Source: Burkholderia anthina (GTDB lineage: Bacteria > Pseudomonadota > Gammaproteobacteria > Burkholderiales > Burkholderiaceae). Taken from it: a stretch of 64,000 nt of DNA. Below, one piece after another: positions 27,600-36,531 of this stretch. The position numbers and the translations under genes were made by a program. The notes beneath the pieces were generated by a model. That model ran no database searches. It was not told the origin of the DNA and saw only the letters and a list, made by a program, of their open reading frames with translations. The stretch is taken from contig NZ_CABVLY010000003.1 in the NCBI RefSeq assembly GCF_902498995.1, positions 186,001 to 250,000 of the forward strand, in the 5' to 3' direction. How positions within the stretch are numbered: the first letter of the stretch is position 1; each line of letters begins with the position of its first letter.

Positions 27600-28292
27600 T
27601 CAGCGCGACGGCAGGTAGCGTGCCGGATCGATCGAACGGCCGCCGTAACGCAGTTCGAAGTGCAGCGCGACGCGTTCGCTGTCGCTGTTGCCCATCTCGG
27701 CGATCGTCTGCCCCTGCGTGACCGACTGGCCTTCCTTCACGAGCAGCGCGCGGTTGTGCGCGTACGCCGTCAGGTAGTCCGAGTTGTGCTTGAGGATGAT
27801 CAGGTTGCCGTAGCCGCGCAAGCCGTTGCCCGCGTAGACGACCACGCCGGGTGCCGCGGCCATCACCGGCGTGCCCGCCGAATTCGCGATATCGATGCCC
27901 TTGGAGTTCGAGCCGTCGAAGCTGCGCACCACGTTGCCGGCGGCCGGCCAGATCAGCGCGATGCTCGTGGCCGGCTTGACCGCCGATTCGACCGGCGCGG
28001 AAGGTGCAGGGCGGTTGCGGCCCGCGCTGCCCGTGCCGGTGGTCGACGCGGTCGTCGTGCCGGGCGGGGGCGCGACGCGCAGCACCTGGCCGACCTCGAT
28101 CGCGTCCGGGTTCGTGATCTGGTTCCAGCGCACGATGTTCTGCGTCGACGTGCGGTTCGCGCGCGCGATCTTGTACAGCGTGTCGCCGCGTTCGACGCGG
28201 TAGAACCCCGGGCCGACGGGGGCGGAGCCGCACGCGACGAGCAGTGCGGCGCAGGCGGCCGCGAAGAGCCGCTTCGTTGTTGTTCCGAACAT
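27600..28292 (-). CDS. NlpD-like LysM/LytM (M23) lipoprotein
   Basis: A 230-residue envelope protein: lipobox LLVACGS (about residue 18), LysM domain (YRVERGDTLYKIARAN to about 80), proline/threonine linker, and M23 domain from about 105 to 230. The M23 domain lacks the first metal-binding His and has ALHFE instead of HxHFE, as in E. coli NlpD, so it is probably an amidase activator rather than a peptidase. Core species usually keep nlpD beside rpoS, so this is likely a paralogue. Confidence 0.87.
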   Translation of the reverse strand: MFGTTTKRLFAAACAALLVACGSAPVGPGFYRVERGDTLYKIARANRTSTQNIVRWNQITNPDAIEVGQVLRVAPPPGTTTASTTGTGSAGRNRPAPSAPVESAVKPATSIALIWPAAGNVVRSFDGSNSKGIDIANSAGTPVMAAAPGVVVYAGNGLRGYGNLIILKHNSDYLTAYAHNRALLVKEGQSVTQGQTIAEMGNSDSERVALHFELRYGGRSIDPARYLPSR

Positions 28293-28302
28293 TGAACCTC
28301 GC

Positions 28303-28331
28303 AAAAACCCTGCCGCGCGCGACGCGGCAGG
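28303..28331 (-). terminator. Intrinsic terminator after the aldose epimerase gene
   Basis: On the minus strand, CCTGCCGCG-TCGCG-CGCGGCAGG forms a nine-base-pair stem followed by GTTTTTG. It lies between the epimerase gene and the downstream NlpD-like gene, 11 bases before the latter's start. Confidence 0.8.
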
Positions 28332-28426
28332 CAACACAAAACGTCCGATTTTAACGGGTTCGACCCGCGCACCGCAGTTTCGGGCCGCGGGCGGCGCCGT
28401 CGCGCACCGGTCAGGTGCGCGCGATG

Positions 28427-29338
28427 TCAGTCGGCGAGCGGCAGCACGCGAATGCGCAAGGCGGCCGTTTCGGACGTGCCCGGTGCCAGCATGCGCAGCC
28501 CGAGGCCGTTGTGGATCGCGTCCGGCAGGCCGAGCCACGGCTCGACGCAGTAGAAGTCCGATTCCGGCTTTTCCGTCCAGCTCGTGACCGCGTACCACGG
28601 GATCGAGCCCGGCACGTCGAGCGCGATTTCGATCGTGCGGCGGCGGCCCGGCATCACGATGCGTACCGGCGTGGACGACGCGCCGTCGAGGCAATGGAAG
28701 CGATCGAGGATGTCCGGATCGCCGAGGCTGTACGAGGCAGCGCCGGGCTCGGGGGGGCTGATCGAGCCGTCTGCTTGCTGCAGGCGGCGGTGCGTCGGCG
28801 GCAACTCGAGCGTGGTTTCGTCGCGTTCGCCGTGCGGCAGCGCGAAATAGAAGTGGTGGCCCGCGTAGTACGGCAGCGGCGTGTCGCCGCGGTTGGTCGT
28901 CGTGAGCGCGACGTCGAGCGTATGGGCGTCGGCGAGCCGGTAGGTCGCTTCGAAGCGAAAATCGAACGGATAGCTTGCGTGCAGCGCTTCGTCCGCATCG
29001 AGCGTCATCGACAGCGCGGTGCCGTCGGCTGATGGGTGTGCCGCGAACGGCAGGTCGCGCGCGAAGCCGTGCATCGGCAGGTCGCGGATCACGCCGGCGG
29101 CATCGCGCCAGCGGCCGAGTTCGCCGTCGACGCGGTGGCGGCCGAGGAACGGGAACAGCAGCGGGTTGCCGCCGCGCACGCGCGCGAGGTTGCTCCAGTC
29201 GGCGGTTTCCGGCCAGAAGATGACCGGTTCGCCGTCGACGTGCCACGACAGCAGGCGGCCGCCGAATTGCGGGGCGACCCGAACGAGCGACGGGCCGGCG
29301 TGAAGTTCATGAATGTCGTGCTGCTGGAAGATCGGCAT
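28427..29338 (-). CDS. Aldose 1-epimerase family protein
   Basis: Galactose-mutarotase-like enzyme that interconverts sugar anomers. The 303-residue protein has the beta-sandwich signature (GGRLLSWHVDGEPVIFW), the catalytic histidine region YYAGHHFYFAL and the glutamate near YCVEPWLG. I chose MPIFQQHD as the start; an upstream ATG at 29374 adds twelve residues without support. Confidence 0.86.
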   Translation of the reverse strand: MPIFQQHDIHELHAGPSLVRVAPQFGGRLLSWHVDGEPVIFWPETADWSNLARVRGGNPLLFPFLGRHRVDGELGRWRDAAGVIRDLPMHGFARDLPFAAHPSADGTALSMTLDADEALHASYPFDFRFEATYRLADAHTLDVALTTTNRGDTPLPYYAGHHFYFALPHGERDETTLELPPTHRRLQQADGSISPPEPGAASYSLGDPDILDRFHCLDGASSTPVRIVMPGRRRTIEIALDVPGSIPWYAVTSWTEKPESDFYCVEPWLGLPDAIHNGLGLRMLAPGTSETAALRIRVLPLAD

Positions 29339-29512
29339 GGCGAATCGGTATGAACGGGTGAGCGGGGTGCGCAATGGCGCGCTTCATTATCGGCCGCGAG
29401 GCGGTCGGGGAAAACCCTTCTCGGGAAATCGCGAGTTTTTCAGATTGCCAACGGTCTGGATAATGCCTGTAAACCGGTGATGTTGCCGGGTCATGACACT
29501 TCTGGAGGGGCC

Positions 29513-29599
29513 ATGGATCTGGCAATGGCAATGGGAATCGCACTGTTCGGCATGTTCACCGGCAGCACGGTACTATTTTTCTACCAGCTAGGCCGCTGA
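29513..29599 (+). CDS. Very small putative membrane protein (28 residues)
   Basis: MDLAMAMGIALFGMFTGSTV and then LFFYQLGR. It is one hydrophobic helix, preceded by TGGAGGGG three to eight bases before the ATG and followed 25 bases later by a strong terminator. The ribosome site plus terminator make it a credible transcription unit of its own. Confidence 0.6.
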   Translation: MDLAMAMGIALFGMFTGSTVLFFYQLGR

Positions 29600-29624
29600 C
29601 GGCAAGTTGTTCCGGATTCGCAAG

Positions 29625-29651
29625 GCCCGCCATGCAAATGGCGGGCTTTTT
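29625..29651 (+). terminator. Intrinsic terminator
   Basis: GCCCGCCAT-GCAA-ATGGCGGGC (nine-base-pair stem, GCAA tetraloop) followed by TTTTTG. It ends the transcript of the 28-residue gene. Confidence 0.92.
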
Positions 29652-29820
29652 GCTTTCTGCGCACTTACAAATTGCAAGTGTTTGTGTGCATTGCCGCAAT
29701 ATCCGGCCAAATGCCTTGGCGCGGTAATCCCGGCTCGGCATAATCGGGGCGCATTTTTTCGGACGCGCACCGCGTCGTCCGCTTTTCTTCCCGATTGATC
29801 ACTACTAAGAGGACCGACGC

Positions 29821-30651
29821 GTGAGTCTCTGGTTTCTGGTATTCCTGAGCGTCCTGCAGGGCGTCACCGAACTGTTCCCCGTCAGCAGCCTCGGTCACAC
29901 GCTGCTCGTGCCGGCGCTGTTCGGCATGCACATCGACAAGCACGCGCCGCAGTTGCTGCCGTTCCTTGTTGCGCTGCACCTGGGCACCGCGCTCGCGCTG
30001 CTGTGGTATTTCCGTGCGCGCTGGATCGCGCTGATCAGCGGTTTCTTCGCGCAGCTCGGCGGTCGCAAGAATGACGACGGGCACCTGATGTGGGCGCTGA
30101 TCATCGGCACGATTCCGACCGGGATCGTCGGTCTGCTGCTCGAGAAGCGCATCGAGCGCGTGTTCCACGACCTGCGCATCGTCGCGATCGCGCTGATCGT
30201 GAACGGCGTGCTGCTGTGGATCGGCGACCGCATCCAGCGCAGCCGTGCGCATCAGCCGCCCGAGAAGATGACGTTCAAGCAGGCGTTCTTCGTGGGTCTC
30301 GCGCAGGTTGGCGCGCTGATTCCGGGGTTCTCGCGCAGCGGGCTGACGATGATCGCCGGCAATGCGGCGGGGCTGACGGCCGAGAAGGCCGCGGAGTTTT
30401 CGTTCCTGCTCGGCACGCCGATCATTTTCGCGGCGGGCGTGCTCGAACTGCCGAAGCTGTTCCATGCGCAGGGCCAGCTCGCGGACGCGCTGCTCGGCGG
30501 CGTGCTGACGGCGATCGCCGCTTATCTGAGCGTGCGGTTCCTGATGCGCTATTTCGAAGGGCGCGGGCGACTGGCGTCGTTCGGTGTGTATTGCGTGATC
30601 GCCGGGGTGTTCTGTCTCGGGTGGTTCATGCTGCATGCGCAGCCGGTTTGA
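29821..30651 (+). CDS. uppP: Undecaprenyl-diphosphatase UppP (BacA)
   Basis: Membrane enzyme that recycles undecaprenyl pyrophosphate in cell-wall synthesis. The 276-residue protein has about eight hydrophobic helices and both catalytic signatures: [15 protein letters not shown] and [10 protein letters not shown]. The start is GTG with AGAGGA upstream. Many Burkholderia carry two copies of this gene. Confidence 0.93.
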   Translation: MSLWFLVFLSVLQGVTELFPVSSLGHTLLVPALFGMHIDKHAPQLLPFLVALHLGTALALLWYFRARWIALISGFFAQLGGRKNDDGHLMWALIIGTIPTGIVGLLLEKRIERVFHDLRIVAIALIVNGVLLWIGDRIQRSRAHQPPEKMTFKQAFFVGLAQVGALIPGFSRSGLTMIAGNAAGLTAEKAAEFSFLLGTPIIFAAGVLELPKLFHAQGQLADALLGGVLTAIAAYLSVRFLMRYFEGRGRLASFGVYCVIAGVFCLGWFMLHAQPV

Positions 30652-30828
30652 CGGTGCAGCGCCGCTCGCGCGTGATATGGCGCGCTGATCGGGTATAATT
30701 TCGGGCTCGGCTTCATGCCGGGCCCGTTTCGTTTCGGGGCTTCGCACCGGTAGTGGTTGTGGTGGTGTTCGAAGAAGCCTTGTGCGGCGAATGCGGTCCG
30801 GATTGTGTGCCGTGTCTTTTTTCCTCGA

Positions 30829-30905
30829 CCGCCCTTAGCTCAGTTGGATAGAGCAACGGCCTTCTAAGCCGTAGGTCACACGTTCGAATCGTGTAGGGCG
30901 GGCCA
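30829..30905 (+). tRNA. tRNA-Arg (anticodon TCT)
   Basis: A 77-base cloverleaf with CCA: acceptor CCGCCCT pairs with AGGGCGG, D arm GCTCAGTTGGATAGAGC, anticodon loop CTTCTAA, T loop TTCGAAT. A TATAAT-like -10 lies at 30694-30699. It marks the left edge of the accessory region. Confidence 0.97.
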
Positions 30906-31157
30906 TTCCGAGTACTTCAAGACGTTCCGGGGTTACGGTCGATTGTGACCCTAGCCCACAAAACTGACCCATTTGGAAGTGGAAAATTCCGGCATGACGT
31001 TGTCATCGCGCTGCCATGCCGCGCCGTGCGGACGAAATTCGCGGGGGGCGCTCGACGCTGTGGACCGGCCTGCTTCTTGTCGGCTGGTAGTGTGAAGCGG
31101 CGGGGGGCGTTGTCGACGGCGAGCAAGGGCGGCCATTTGTTTCGCCACGAGACGAAA
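30906..31157. other. Non-coding junction between tRNA-Arg and the accessory region
   Basis: No gene is credible here. On the minus strand the segment 30930-31000 reads AAATGGGTCAGTTTTGTGGG then AGGGTCACAATCGACCG, which resembles the terminal region of an IS21-type element from memory only. A duplicate of the tRNA 3' end was not found elsewhere in the window. Confidence 0.4.
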
Positions 31158-32156
31158 TCATTGTTGCGATTCGGACGTGGGGCGAAAACGATCACGGTAC
31201 GCGCCAGGGCTGAGGCCGACCATATTTTTGAACAGTCGACAGAATGAGCTCGTATCGTTGTATCCCACCTGGACCGTAATCCTATCGAGGCTGACATCTC
31301 CAGCCTCCAGCAACCCGCGCGCAGTCTCGATGCGTAGGCTCTGCAAATACCTCAACGGCGGCTGACTTAGTGCCGACTGAAATCGACGGATTATCGTGCG
31401 CTCGCTCACGCCAAGATCATGCGCCATCTCTGATATTTTCACGTCCTTCGCCATGTGCTTCTGCAGCCAATGCTGTGCACGGTGCACCAGCGAATCGGCG
31501 TGAGCTTTGTCTGCCAGCAACGGGAGATACGGTAATTGTTTCGTCTGACTGACATCGATGAGCATCGTTTTGGCGCACTGCGCAGCGATGACCGCTCCGG
31601 AAAAACGCTCGACAATATGAATTGTCTGCAGCAGGTAGGACGCTGACGCTCCGGCGCAAATCAAGCGGTCTGCTTCAGTAACAACGGGTTCCAACTGCAG
31701 GTCAATGCGGGGAAAGCGACTGCGAAACTGGTCTGCCAGCCACCATGTGGTCGTCGCAGGTCTGTTGTCCAACAGGCCCGTTTGAGCGAGGACGAAGGTG
31801 CCGGTGCAGTTTGCCGCAAGGTAGGCCCCTGCATGCCATTGCGAAACCAGCCAGTCGCATGCTGCAGACTGTCGTGCCAACAACTGGTCAAAAGCCTTGC
31901 CGCTCGCGTAGTACGCACTGGGAACAAAAACTAGATCGAACTTCTCTCGCGGTCGAATCGGCTCCGTGTTTAGTTGCAGACCGTTGCTTGCCGAAATGGG
32001 CTTCCCTGTCGCGGAAACAAACCTCCAATTGAACTGCGCATTTCCGTCGCCCCCTTGTCGCCGCAAGTGTGAGTTCGCAACCTGAAGGATATCGGCGAAC
32101 CCGCCCAAGCTGGAAGCGTAGCAATCATCATATGAAAGGATGGCGGCGCGCGGCAT
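31158..32156 (-). CDS. GlxA-type transcription regulator (DJ-1/PfpI plus AraC HTH)
   Basis: A 332-residue regulator. The N-terminal DJ-1/PfpI-like domain (ILSYDDCYASSLGGFADILQ, AANCTGTFVLAQTGLLD) probably senses a small molecule. The C-terminal AraC domain carries two helix-turn-helix segments (ISEMAHDLGVSERTIIRRF and VQVGYNDTSSFCRLFK). I start at MPRAAILSYDD; the open frame extends upstream but without family character. It is divergent from the nitronate monooxygenase gene across 230 bases and is its likely regulator. Confidence 0.87.
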   Translation of the reverse strand: MPRAAILSYDDCYASSLGGFADILQVANSHLRRQGGDGNAQFNWRFVSATGKPISASNGLQLNTEPIRPREKFDLVFVPSAYYASGKAFDQLLARQSAACDWLVSQWHAGAYLAANCTGTFVLAQTGLLDNRPATTTWWLADQFRSRFPRIDLQLEPVVTEADRLICAGASASYLLQTIHIVERFSGAVIAAQCAKTMLIDVSQTKQLPYLPLLADKAHADSLVHRAQHWLQKHMAKDVKISEMAHDLGVSERTIIRRFQSALSQPPLRYLQSLRIETARGLLEAGDVSLDRITVQVGYNDTSSFCRLFKNMVGLSPGAYRDRFRPTSESQQ

Positions 32157-32386
32157 GCTGTGTCGTATATCGCATTGAATATGTCGGTTTCGCCAATTTA
32201 CCGCAATTCGACCAACGGAGAAACTGACCTTGTTCACATAGCGCCAGCGCAATGTGGCGAGCCAAATTTTCAATGGGGCGGCAGAACCGCACCAGCGACA
32301 TTTAAACGTCCAGTGACGCACGGCGTGGTCGCGAGGTGTTCTCCGCATGCCAACGTGCTTTCGTACTAACTTAATCCGCAAACATC

Positions 32387-33361
32387 ATGAAAACCAGGAT
32401 TACAGAACTCTTCGGTATCGAATATCCGATCATCCAGGGCGGCATGCACCATGTCGGGTATGCGGAACTGGCGGCAGCCGTCTCCAACGCAGGTGGCCTC
32501 GGCATCATTACCGGCCTGACACAGCGAACGCCGACCGATCTCGCTGCCGAAATCCGGCGTTGTCGCGAGATGACCGACAAGCCGTTCGGTGTGAACCTCA
32601 CGTTCCTGCCGACGGTCACTTCGCCCGACTATCCCGGCTATATCCGGGCCATCGTCGAAGGCGGGGTCAAGATCGTCGAAACTGCCGGCAACAACCCGCA
32701 GCCCTATCTGGCCGCGCTCAAGGAGGCGCATGTCAAGGTGATCCACAAGTGCACGTCGGTTCGTCACGCGCTGAAGGCCGAGTCGATTGGCTGCGACGCG
32801 GTCAGCGTCGATGGATTTGAATGCGGTGGTCATCCCGGCGAGGACGACATTCCGAACTTCATTCTCCTGCCACGCGCAGCCGATGAGCTCAAGATTCCGT
32901 TCGTGGCTTCCGGCGGCATGGCTGATGGCCGGTCGCTGGTTGCGGCACTGTCACTGGGCGCGGACGGCATCAACATGGGGACGCGATTTATCGCCACCCG
33001 CGAAGCGCCGGTGCACGAGAACGTGAAGCAGGCGCTGGTCGAGGCCACCGAACTGGACACGCGTCTGGTCATGCGCCCGTTGCGCAATACCGAGCGCGTG
33101 CTGCGCAATGCTGCGGTTGATCGTATCCTCGAAAAGGAAAGCAAGCTCGGCGCCGGTATCCGGTTCGACGATATCGTCGAAGAGGTCGCTGGCGTCTATC
33201 CGCGCATCATGAAGGAGGGTGCGCTCGACGCGGGCGCATGGTCGTGCGGCTTGGTCGCCGGGTTGATCCACGATATCCCGATTGTGAAGGAACTCGTTGA
33301 TCGCATCGTGAGCGAAGCGACGGAGATTATCCACGGTCGGTTGGCAGGCATCGCGGCTTGA
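32387..33361 (+). CDS. Nitronate monooxygenase (2-nitropropane dioxygenase family)
   Basis: FMN-dependent TIM-barrel enzyme that oxidises alkyl nitronates. The 324-residue protein shows YPIIQGGMHHVGYAELAAAV, GGLGIITG, the FMN-phosphate segment VASGGMADGRSLVAALSLGADGI (GTRF following) and DGFECGGHPGE. Family relatives also include enoyl-reductase-like proteins, so the substrate is open. It is single and follows a divergent GlxA regulator. Confidence 0.85.
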   Translation: MKTRITELFGIEYPIIQGGMHHVGYAELAAAVSNAGGLGIITGLTQRTPTDLAAEIRRCREMTDKPFGVNLTFLPTVTSPDYPGYIRAIVEGGVKIVETAGNNPQPYLAALKEAHVKVIHKCTSVRHALKAESIGCDAVSVDGFECGGHPGEDDIPNFILLPRAADELKIPFVASGGMADGRSLVAALSLGADGINMGTRFIATREAPVHENVKQALVEATELDTRLVMRPLRNTERVLRNAAVDRILEKESKLGAGIRFDDIVEEVAGVYPRIMKEGALDAGAWSCGLVAGLIHDIPIVKELVDRIVSEATEIIHGRLAGIAA

Positions 33362-33499
33362 TTTAGGGCGACTGGCTTAAGTTGACGTTTCTCTCACCAC
33401 GCACCAATGTCCCCTAACGGAGTAGCAACTTAGAGGTCAGTTCGGTAACGGGAAGACCGATGTCAAGTACGTCTGTGTGGGGGCCCCCTATGTGTTTCG

Positions 33500-33862
33500 T
33501 CAAGCGCCAGGGGCTGACCTGGATTGGTAAATGGTGCCGTCGCGCAGCATGGCGAACAGGACGTCGCAACGTCGCCGTGCCAGCGCGATGAGCGCTTGGT
33601 TGTAGCGCTTGCCCTGCTGGATCTTGCGCGCGTACTAAGCCCGGGAGACAGGATCCCGCAATGCCGTGAAGGCGGATAGGAACAAGGCGCGGTGGAGCAC
33701 CTTGTTGCCGCGTCTGGATGGATGAGCCTGAGCGCCGGGTGACCGGGGCAAGACCAGCGTAGGCCGCCAAGTGGGCGGCCGAAGCGAACGCTTTGTGGGC
33801 GACCTCGGTCAGGAGTCTGGCGGCGGTCCTGACGCCGATTCCCGGCACGACGAAGCAGTCGT
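33500..33862 (-). pseudogene. Broken IS110-family transposase, C-terminal part
   Basis: Reading the minus strand in two frames gives VPGIGVRTAARLLTEV and LAAYAGLAPVTRRSGSSI, then after a frameshift ARKIQQGKRYNQALIALARR and CDVLFAMLRDGTIY, which is the Transposase_20 domain of IS110 elements. A TAG replaces a conserved Tyr codon before ARKIQQ. The N-terminal DEDD domain is missing, so the copy is dead. Confidence 0.82.
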
Positions 33863-33988
33863 CTTGACGAAAACATTGCAGCTACGGAGATTTCGCTGGA
33901 AGCGGACGAACTCCGGACTATCGAATCAGTCGCCGCAGCGGTACAGATCGAAGGCGATCATTACTACGCGCCGAAATGGAAAATCTGA
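33863..33988 (+). pseudogene. 3' remnant of an aldo/keto reductase gene
   Basis: Forty-one codons read LDENIAATEISLEADELRTI and on to YYAPKWKI before TGA. This is the typical end of an aldo/keto reductase. The frame has no start and abuts the broken IS110 fragment, so the rest of the gene was lost at the insertion. Confidence 0.6.
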
Positions 33989-34481
33989 ACCGATGATCAT
34001 TTTTCCGGATTAGGCCGGCGCGGCGAAAGGCATGGCAACGGCGCTGACAGTTCACTGACTTATCTGGCCGTGGCAATGGGCACAACGCTCGTTGGTATTG
34101 TCTTCGAACGAGGGCTGGGTTTTGCCGGTCTCTGTTTCGTGGCTGCGGGGGCGGTCTTCTGTCCTGGATGCCTTTGCACGCATCGAGGATTTCTGGGTGA
34201 GTCTGCTTCGCTTATCGGGTGTCAATCTGTTGCGGCCACGTCATGTAAGTGTACCTAGGCTGCTTTGTCTGGCCGTTCCCGGCAGGTTGTGCCGTGTCCT
34301 TCGGGGTTCGGGACACGATGTTGGTTAAACGGCGAAACGAACCTGGAGCCTGTTCATCTATCGACATGGAGCGAATATGGCAAACGAAAGAAACGACGTG
34401 GCAGCCGGCTCGACGACCGGTGCAGGCGCGTCGGCAGCAAGCGATTGCAATCCTTGACGTTGGGCGCGGCTTCTGCTGGCG
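33989..34481. other. Decayed intergenic region
   Basis: No intact gene. A hydrophobic stretch in the plus frame near 34040-34160 (SSLTYLAVAMGTTLVGIVF) looks like the end of a transporter, probably of the MFS type, broken by frameshifts. Near 34377 a 26-codon frame with a fair ribosome site (MANERNDVAAGSTTGAG) stops early. GC content is lower than in the core. Confidence 0.5.
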
Positions 34482-35237
34482 TCAGTGACCGCGATAACCG
34501 AGCGTTTCCGATATACGTGTGGCGGCGCCTACGACGTCGGAGGCGAGCGACACGACGCGCTCGGCTCCGAGTCTATCGCTGGTTCCATTGAGCACGACCG
34601 AGGCGATGGGTTTGCCGTCTGCATTCCAGACCGGAGCAGCCAGACTGTTCGTACCGGTGCGGAATTCACCGATCGACGTCGCGTAGCCATCGACACGAAT
34701 TTGCGTCAGGCGCTGACGCATTTCCGCAGCCGCATCGTCGGTCATCCACTGTGGGTCCACGCTTTTCGACTCGGCGATCGCCTGCTCCCACATCGATTCA
34801 CTATGGAACGCGAGGATAGCCCGGCCCGCCGCCGTGCGTAATGCGGGCAGGCGCATGCCGATCATGCAGAATACGCGATTCGCGTCGTTGCTTTCGATCT
34901 TGTCGACGTAGATGATGTCGAGCCCGTCGCCCATGCACAGGAACACGGTTTCATCACATTGCTCGTGCAGGCGGCGCAGCTGTGAGGCGGCCGCGAGCCG
35001 CACGCGATCGCGCGACAAGGTCTTGTAGCCGAACTCCCACATCCGCAGCGTGGGGCCATAGCGGCCAGTGACCGGATCTTTCTGAGCGTAGCCAAGTTCG
35101 ACCAGCGTGCTCAGCACGCGCTGGACGTTGCTCTTGGTCAGATTGATCTGGCGGCTCAGTTCGGTGACGCCGCGTGGCTGTTCGCTTTCGGCGAGCCGCT
35201 CCAGTACCGTCAGTCCCTTGAGAATCGTTGTGTCCAT
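34482..35237 (-). CDS. IclR-family transcription regulator
   Basis: A 251-residue regulator: N-terminal winged helix (LKGLTVLERLAESEQPRGVT, then SNVQRVLSTLVELGYA) and C-terminal IclR ligand domain (GRAILAFHS, SIGEFRTGTNSLAAPV). The start at 35237 gives the normal family length. It sits at the left end of the ABC/HyuAB cluster, the probable target; a 16-base palindrome in front of hyuA is a candidate operator. Confidence 0.9.
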   Translation of the reverse strand: MDTTILKGLTVLERLAESEQPRGVTELSRQINLTKSNVQRVLSTLVELGYAQKDPVTGRYGPTLRMWEFGYKTLSRDRVRLAAASQLRRLHEQCDETVFLCMGDGLDIIYVDKIESNDANRVFCMIGMRLPALRTAAGRAILAFHSESMWEQAIAESKSVDPQWMTDDAAAEMRQRLTQIRVDGYATSIGEFRTGTNSLAAPVWNADGKPIASVVLNGTSDRLGAERVVSLASDVVGAATRISETLGYRGH

Positions 35238-35330
35238 AAATCCCGATGTAATGTGAGGCGAGGCCGCCGGCAAAACGCAGCGCGCTGGCTCCGCATCTTT
35301 CCATCGCCGTGGCGGCTCAGAAAAGAACGT

Positions 35331-35348
35331 GCCGCCAACGTTGGCGGC
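35331..35348. repeat. Perfect 18-base palindrome upstream of the IclR gene
   Basis: GCCGCCAAC-GTTGGCGGC lies 94-111 bases before the IclR start and 65 bases after the end of the binding-protein gene. On the minus strand it is followed by ACGTTCTTTTCT, so it may be a terminator for the binding-protein transcript or an operator for iclR. Confidence 0.5.
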
Positions 35349-35412
35349 GGCGTTGAAATTGTAGTCAATCCCCCATACGGCTGCTCACCGCAATATGAGG
35401 CTCGTTCATCAC

Positions 35413-36468
35413 TCAGTCGAAAGTCGGCGAGAACAGCAGCCCGCCCTGCGACCATAGCGTGTTCTGTCCAGGTGGCAGTTTGTACGGGCTCTTGTCGCCG
35501 AGATTACGCGCGTAGATTTCGCTGTAATTGCCCATCTGTTTGATCACGTTGTACGCCCAGGCGTCCGGCAAGCCGAGTCCCTCGCCGACGCCTGGGGTTA
35601 CGCCGAGCAGATACTTTACTTCGGCCGAACTGTTCCTGTCGGCGCGCTTCGCGGCGACGTTCTCCTGCGTAATGCCGAGACGCTGCGCTTCGATCAACGC
35701 GCCGAAGGTCCAGTTAATCACATCGAGGAACGCGTCGTCGCCTTGCCGCACCGCGACGCTGGTCGGTTCCATCGACACGATATCGGGCAGGATCGTCTGT
35801 TCTGGCGTCTTCAGTTCGCCGGCGCGTAGCACCGCGAGACCCGGACCCGCTGCCGACAGCGCGTCGCAACGGTGGTTCTTGTACGCGGACACGACGTCGG
35901 TGAAGTTCTCGAAAGTCAGCATCTTGTACTTCACGTTCAGCGAGCGCAGGTAGTTCACGAGCTGCTTGTCGCCAGTCGATCCCGCTACCGCACAGATCGT
36001 CGCGCCGTCGAGTTCCTTCGCGGATTTGATCTTAAGTGACGCGGGTACCATCAGCCGCACGCCGGCGAACAGGTACGGATTGCTGAACTGCAAGCCGAGC
36101 TTCGCGTCGCGGCTGCGTGTCCAACTGGTGAACATCGCGATCAGATCGATGGAGCCGGATTGGAGCGCCGGAAAGCGGTCCGCCCAGCTCACCGCCGAGA
36201 AGCTCACTTTCGGATTCGGCCCGAGAATAGCGGTCGCGATCGACTTGCAGATGTCGACGTCGAGGCCGTGCCAGCTGCCGTTGCTGCCGACTTCGAAGAA
36301 GCCGAGATAGGGCGAAGTCGGCACTGGACAGATCAGGTTGCCGCGCGCCTTGATGCGATCAAGCGTCGGCGAATTCGGTCCGGCGGCATAGATGGACGGC
36401 GGCGCGAATGCGGCGAGCGTGAGCGCCGTGCCAGCGATCGAGAGTGCCTGTTTGAGCATCATTTTCAT
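35413..36468 (-). CDS. Amino-acid ABC transporter periplasmic binding protein (AapJ/BztA type)
   Basis: A 351-residue exported binding protein with a signal peptide (cleavage after IYAA, about residue 29). The SBP_bac_3 domain shows VGSNGSWHGLDVDICKSIA, and the long C-terminal part DAWAYNVIKQMGNYSEIYARN is typical of the AapJ/BztA general amino-acid group. Its permeases and ATPase are on the other strand 8-11 kb away in the same cluster. Confidence 0.88.
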   Translation of the reverse strand: MKMMLKQALSIAGTALTLAAFAPPSIYAAGPNSPTLDRIKARGNLICPVPTSPYLGFFEVGSNGSWHGLDVDICKSIATAILGPNPKVSFSAVSWADRFPALQSGSIDLIAMFTSWTRSRDAKLGLQFSNPYLFAGVRLMVPASLKIKSAKELDGATICAVAGSTGDKQLVNYLRSLNVKYKMLTFENFTDVVSAYKNHRCDALSAAGPGLAVLRAGELKTPEQTILPDIVSMEPTSVAVRQGDDAFLDVINWTFGALIEAQRLGITQENVAAKRADRNSSAEVKYLLGVTPGVGEGLGLPDAWAYNVIKQMGNYSEIYARNLGDKSPYKLPPGQNTLWSQGGLLFSPTFD

Positions 36469-36531
36469 GGCATGTATTCCCGTAGCGAGTGAACGGCGCC
36501 GACGCGCCGGCAGAACAAAGAAGGACGCCGA

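Noticed and set aside
34377-34457. A 26-codon frame with a fair ribosome site
   Set aside because: It stops early, has no helix or family character and lies in decayed sequence.
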